Shown: positions 5,170 through 6,271 of the stretch, piece after piece
Layout: the number at the start of each line of letters is the position of its first letter
Position numbering within the stretch: position 1 is the stretch's first letter
Assembly (NCBI GenBank): GCA_002369025.1
Contig: DFDV01000178.1
Location: 1,394-7,664, forward strand
Length of the DNA: 6,271 bases
Direction: 5' to 3'
Origin: Treponema sp. UBA3819
GTDB taxonomy: Bacteria; Spirochaetota; Spirochaetia; Treponematales; Treponemataceae
Made by a program: the position numbers and the translations under genes
Notes under the pieces: model-generated
Told to the model about the DNA's origin: nothing
Seen by the model: only the letters and a program-made list of their open reading frames with translations
Database searches by the model: none

Positions 5170-6271
5170 ATGGTGCTGAAACTTATTAATTTCGCAGGCA
5201 GCTTGTGTTTCCTTCTCTACGGAATGAAGCTGATGAGCGACGGAATTCAAAAGGGCGCGGGACAGAAACTGCAAAAGGCGCTCGCTTTTGTCACGGGTAA
5301 CCGCCTGGTGGGCCTGCTCACAGGTCTGGTTCTGACAATGATTATTCAATCTTCAGGTGCGACTACCGTTATGGTCGTTACCTTCGTCAATGCCGGACTG
5401 ATGACATTGCAGCAGTCAATCGGAGTTATTTTCGGTGCAAACATCGGAACTACGATTACGGGCTGGATTGTCGCCCTGTTCGGCTTTAATTTTAAAATGG
5501 AGACGCTTGCCATTCCGATTTTCGGTCTGGGCTATATTCTGACCATTATCAAGCGAATCCATAAAGAAAATGTGGGTCATGCCGTAATGGGTTTTGCCCT
5601 GCTCTTCATCGGATTGGGCTGGCTTTCCAGAGCCTTTCAGATGGATGAAGGCGGGGCATTTACGCAGTTTCTGGTAAAAGTGCAGGGCTACGGTGCCCTA
5701 AGTATTTTGATTGGAGTTGTGGTCGGAACGGCAATTACCGCCCTGCTCCACTCGTCCAGCGCCATGAGTGCCATTATCATCACCATGGCCTACAACAATC
5801 TGATTTCCTGGGAATTCAGTGCGGCGATGATTATCGGCTCTACCATCGGTTCTACGGTGGATGCCTTTCTGGCGGCATTTGGTGCAAGGCCTGATGCAAA
5901 ACGGGTTGCCGCAGTTCACGTTCTTTTCAATCTTTCTACAGCAGTCATTGCACTTTTTATTTTCAAACCCTTCCTTACATTTGTAGATTTCATTACTCCC
6001 GGACACGCGGAACATCAGATTATTTACCACATCACCATGCTGCACACAATCTTTAAGGTCTTCGGTGCAATTATTTTCCTGCCTTTTACCAAACAGATTG
6101 TATGGCTGATGAACAAAATGATTAAGGAAGACCCCAACGGGGTTCCGACAGAGTATCATCTGGAATTCAACGAACGCATGGCAGCAGAATCTCCCGAAGG
6201 CTGTGTATTCCGCGTACAAAAAGAAATGGCCGCCTTTGCTGATGTAGTTGTGGAAATGTTTGACAGCCTGC
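5170..6271 (+). CDS. Na/phosphate cotransporter family protein (NptA/YjbB type), 3' end outside window
   Basis: The first 367 residues of an inner-membrane protein of the Na/Pi cotransporter family, which carries inorganic phosphate with sodium, or exports it in the YjbB branch. Both inverted-repeat halves are visible. The first carries QSSGATTV (60-67) and GANIGTT (89-95). The second carries HSSSAMSA (194-201) and GSTIGST (223-229). These are the duplicated Q/H-SS and GxxIG(S/T)T motifs of the substrate site. The N-terminus, with LLYGMKLMSDGI, is typical, supporting ATG 5170. Hydrophobicity ends near residue 315, and residues 320-367 are hydrophilic and helical, as expected for the start of a C-terminal PhoU-like domain, most of which lies beyond the edge. 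There is no Shine-Dalgarno sequence before the ATG. It is divergent from the DUF2804 operon across 131 AT-rich bases. Transport direction cannot be decided from the sequence. Confidence 0.95.
   Translation, partial: MVLKLINFAGSLCFLLYGMKLMSDGIQKGAGQKLQKALAFVTGNRLVGLLTGLVLTMIIQSSGATTVMVVTFVNAGLMTLQQSIGVIFGANIGTTITGWIVALFGFNFKMETLAIPIFGLGYILTIIKRIHKENVGHAVMGFALLFIGLGWLSRAFQMDEGGAFTQFLVKVQGYGALSILIGVVVGTAITALLHSSSAMSAIIITMAYNNLISWEFSAAMIIGSTIGSTVDAFLAAFGARPDAKRVAAVHVLFNLSTAVIALFIFKPFLTFVDFITPGHAEHQIIYHITMLHTIFKVFGAIIFLPFTKQIVWLMNKMIKEDPNGVPTEYHLEFNERMAAESPEGCVFRVQKEMAAFADVVVEMFDSL

Noticed and set aside
5698..6219. 173-codon minus frame
   Set aside because: Antisense to the second half of the phosphate transporter, whose conserved motifs are clear.
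1..6271. CRISPR array, mobile element or prophage
   Set aside because: No spaced direct repeats, terminal inverted repeats, transposase or integrase; the tRNA genes are intact with no duplicated 3' end downstream.

Overview
The window looks like a chromosomal piece of a spirochaete, most likely a Treponema-type organism of moderate GC content. This is an inference from three things: tRNA genes with no encoded CCA, a short 4.5S-class SRP RNA, and Treponema-like hypothetical proteins. No single marker gene proves the lineage. There is no CRISPR array, insertion sequence, integrase or recognisable defence locus.

Layout. (1) Bases 1-387 are a plus-strand RNA block. It holds the 3' end of a tRNA cut by the window edge, a tRNA-Arg with anticodon GCG, a tRNA-Ser(GGA) with a long variable arm, and, six bases later, the SRP RNA (ffs), which ends in a run of eight T. 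(2) Bases 388-494 are a short spacer with a good sigma70-type promoter whose predicted transcription start falls on the ATG of the next gene. (3) Bases 495-1813 are a two-gene plus-strand operon. A six-helix HdeD/DUF308-like membrane protein overlaps by one base (TAATG) with a 230-residue soluble protein that I place in a poorly characterised family. (4) After a 22-base convergent junction, bases 1836-5038 are a two-gene minus-strand operon. A DUF2804 protein is followed 14 bases later by a 705-residue soluble protein of unknown function with Ser-rich, Glu/Lys-rich and Ala/Lys-rich low-complexity segments. A near-consensus promoter (TTGCCA-17-TATAAT) drives it. (5) A 131-base AT-rich divergent intergenic region separates this operon from a plus-strand Na/phosphate-cotransporter-family gene that runs off the right edge.

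How the parts relate. The RNA block is translation and protein-export housekeeping. The HdeD-like and 230-residue proteins are probably translationally coupled. The DUF2804 and 705-residue proteins share one transcript and may act together, but nothing in the sequence fixes their function. The transporter is divergently transcribed from that operon, so the two units could share regulation. A recurring contrast is that both plus-strand genes with their own promoter (495 and 5170) lack a Shine-Dalgarno sequence and have leaders of about zero to four bases. The other three genes have recognisable purine-rich ribosome binding sites. I see no clear new multi-gene system. The most novel material is the pair of uncharacterised operons.
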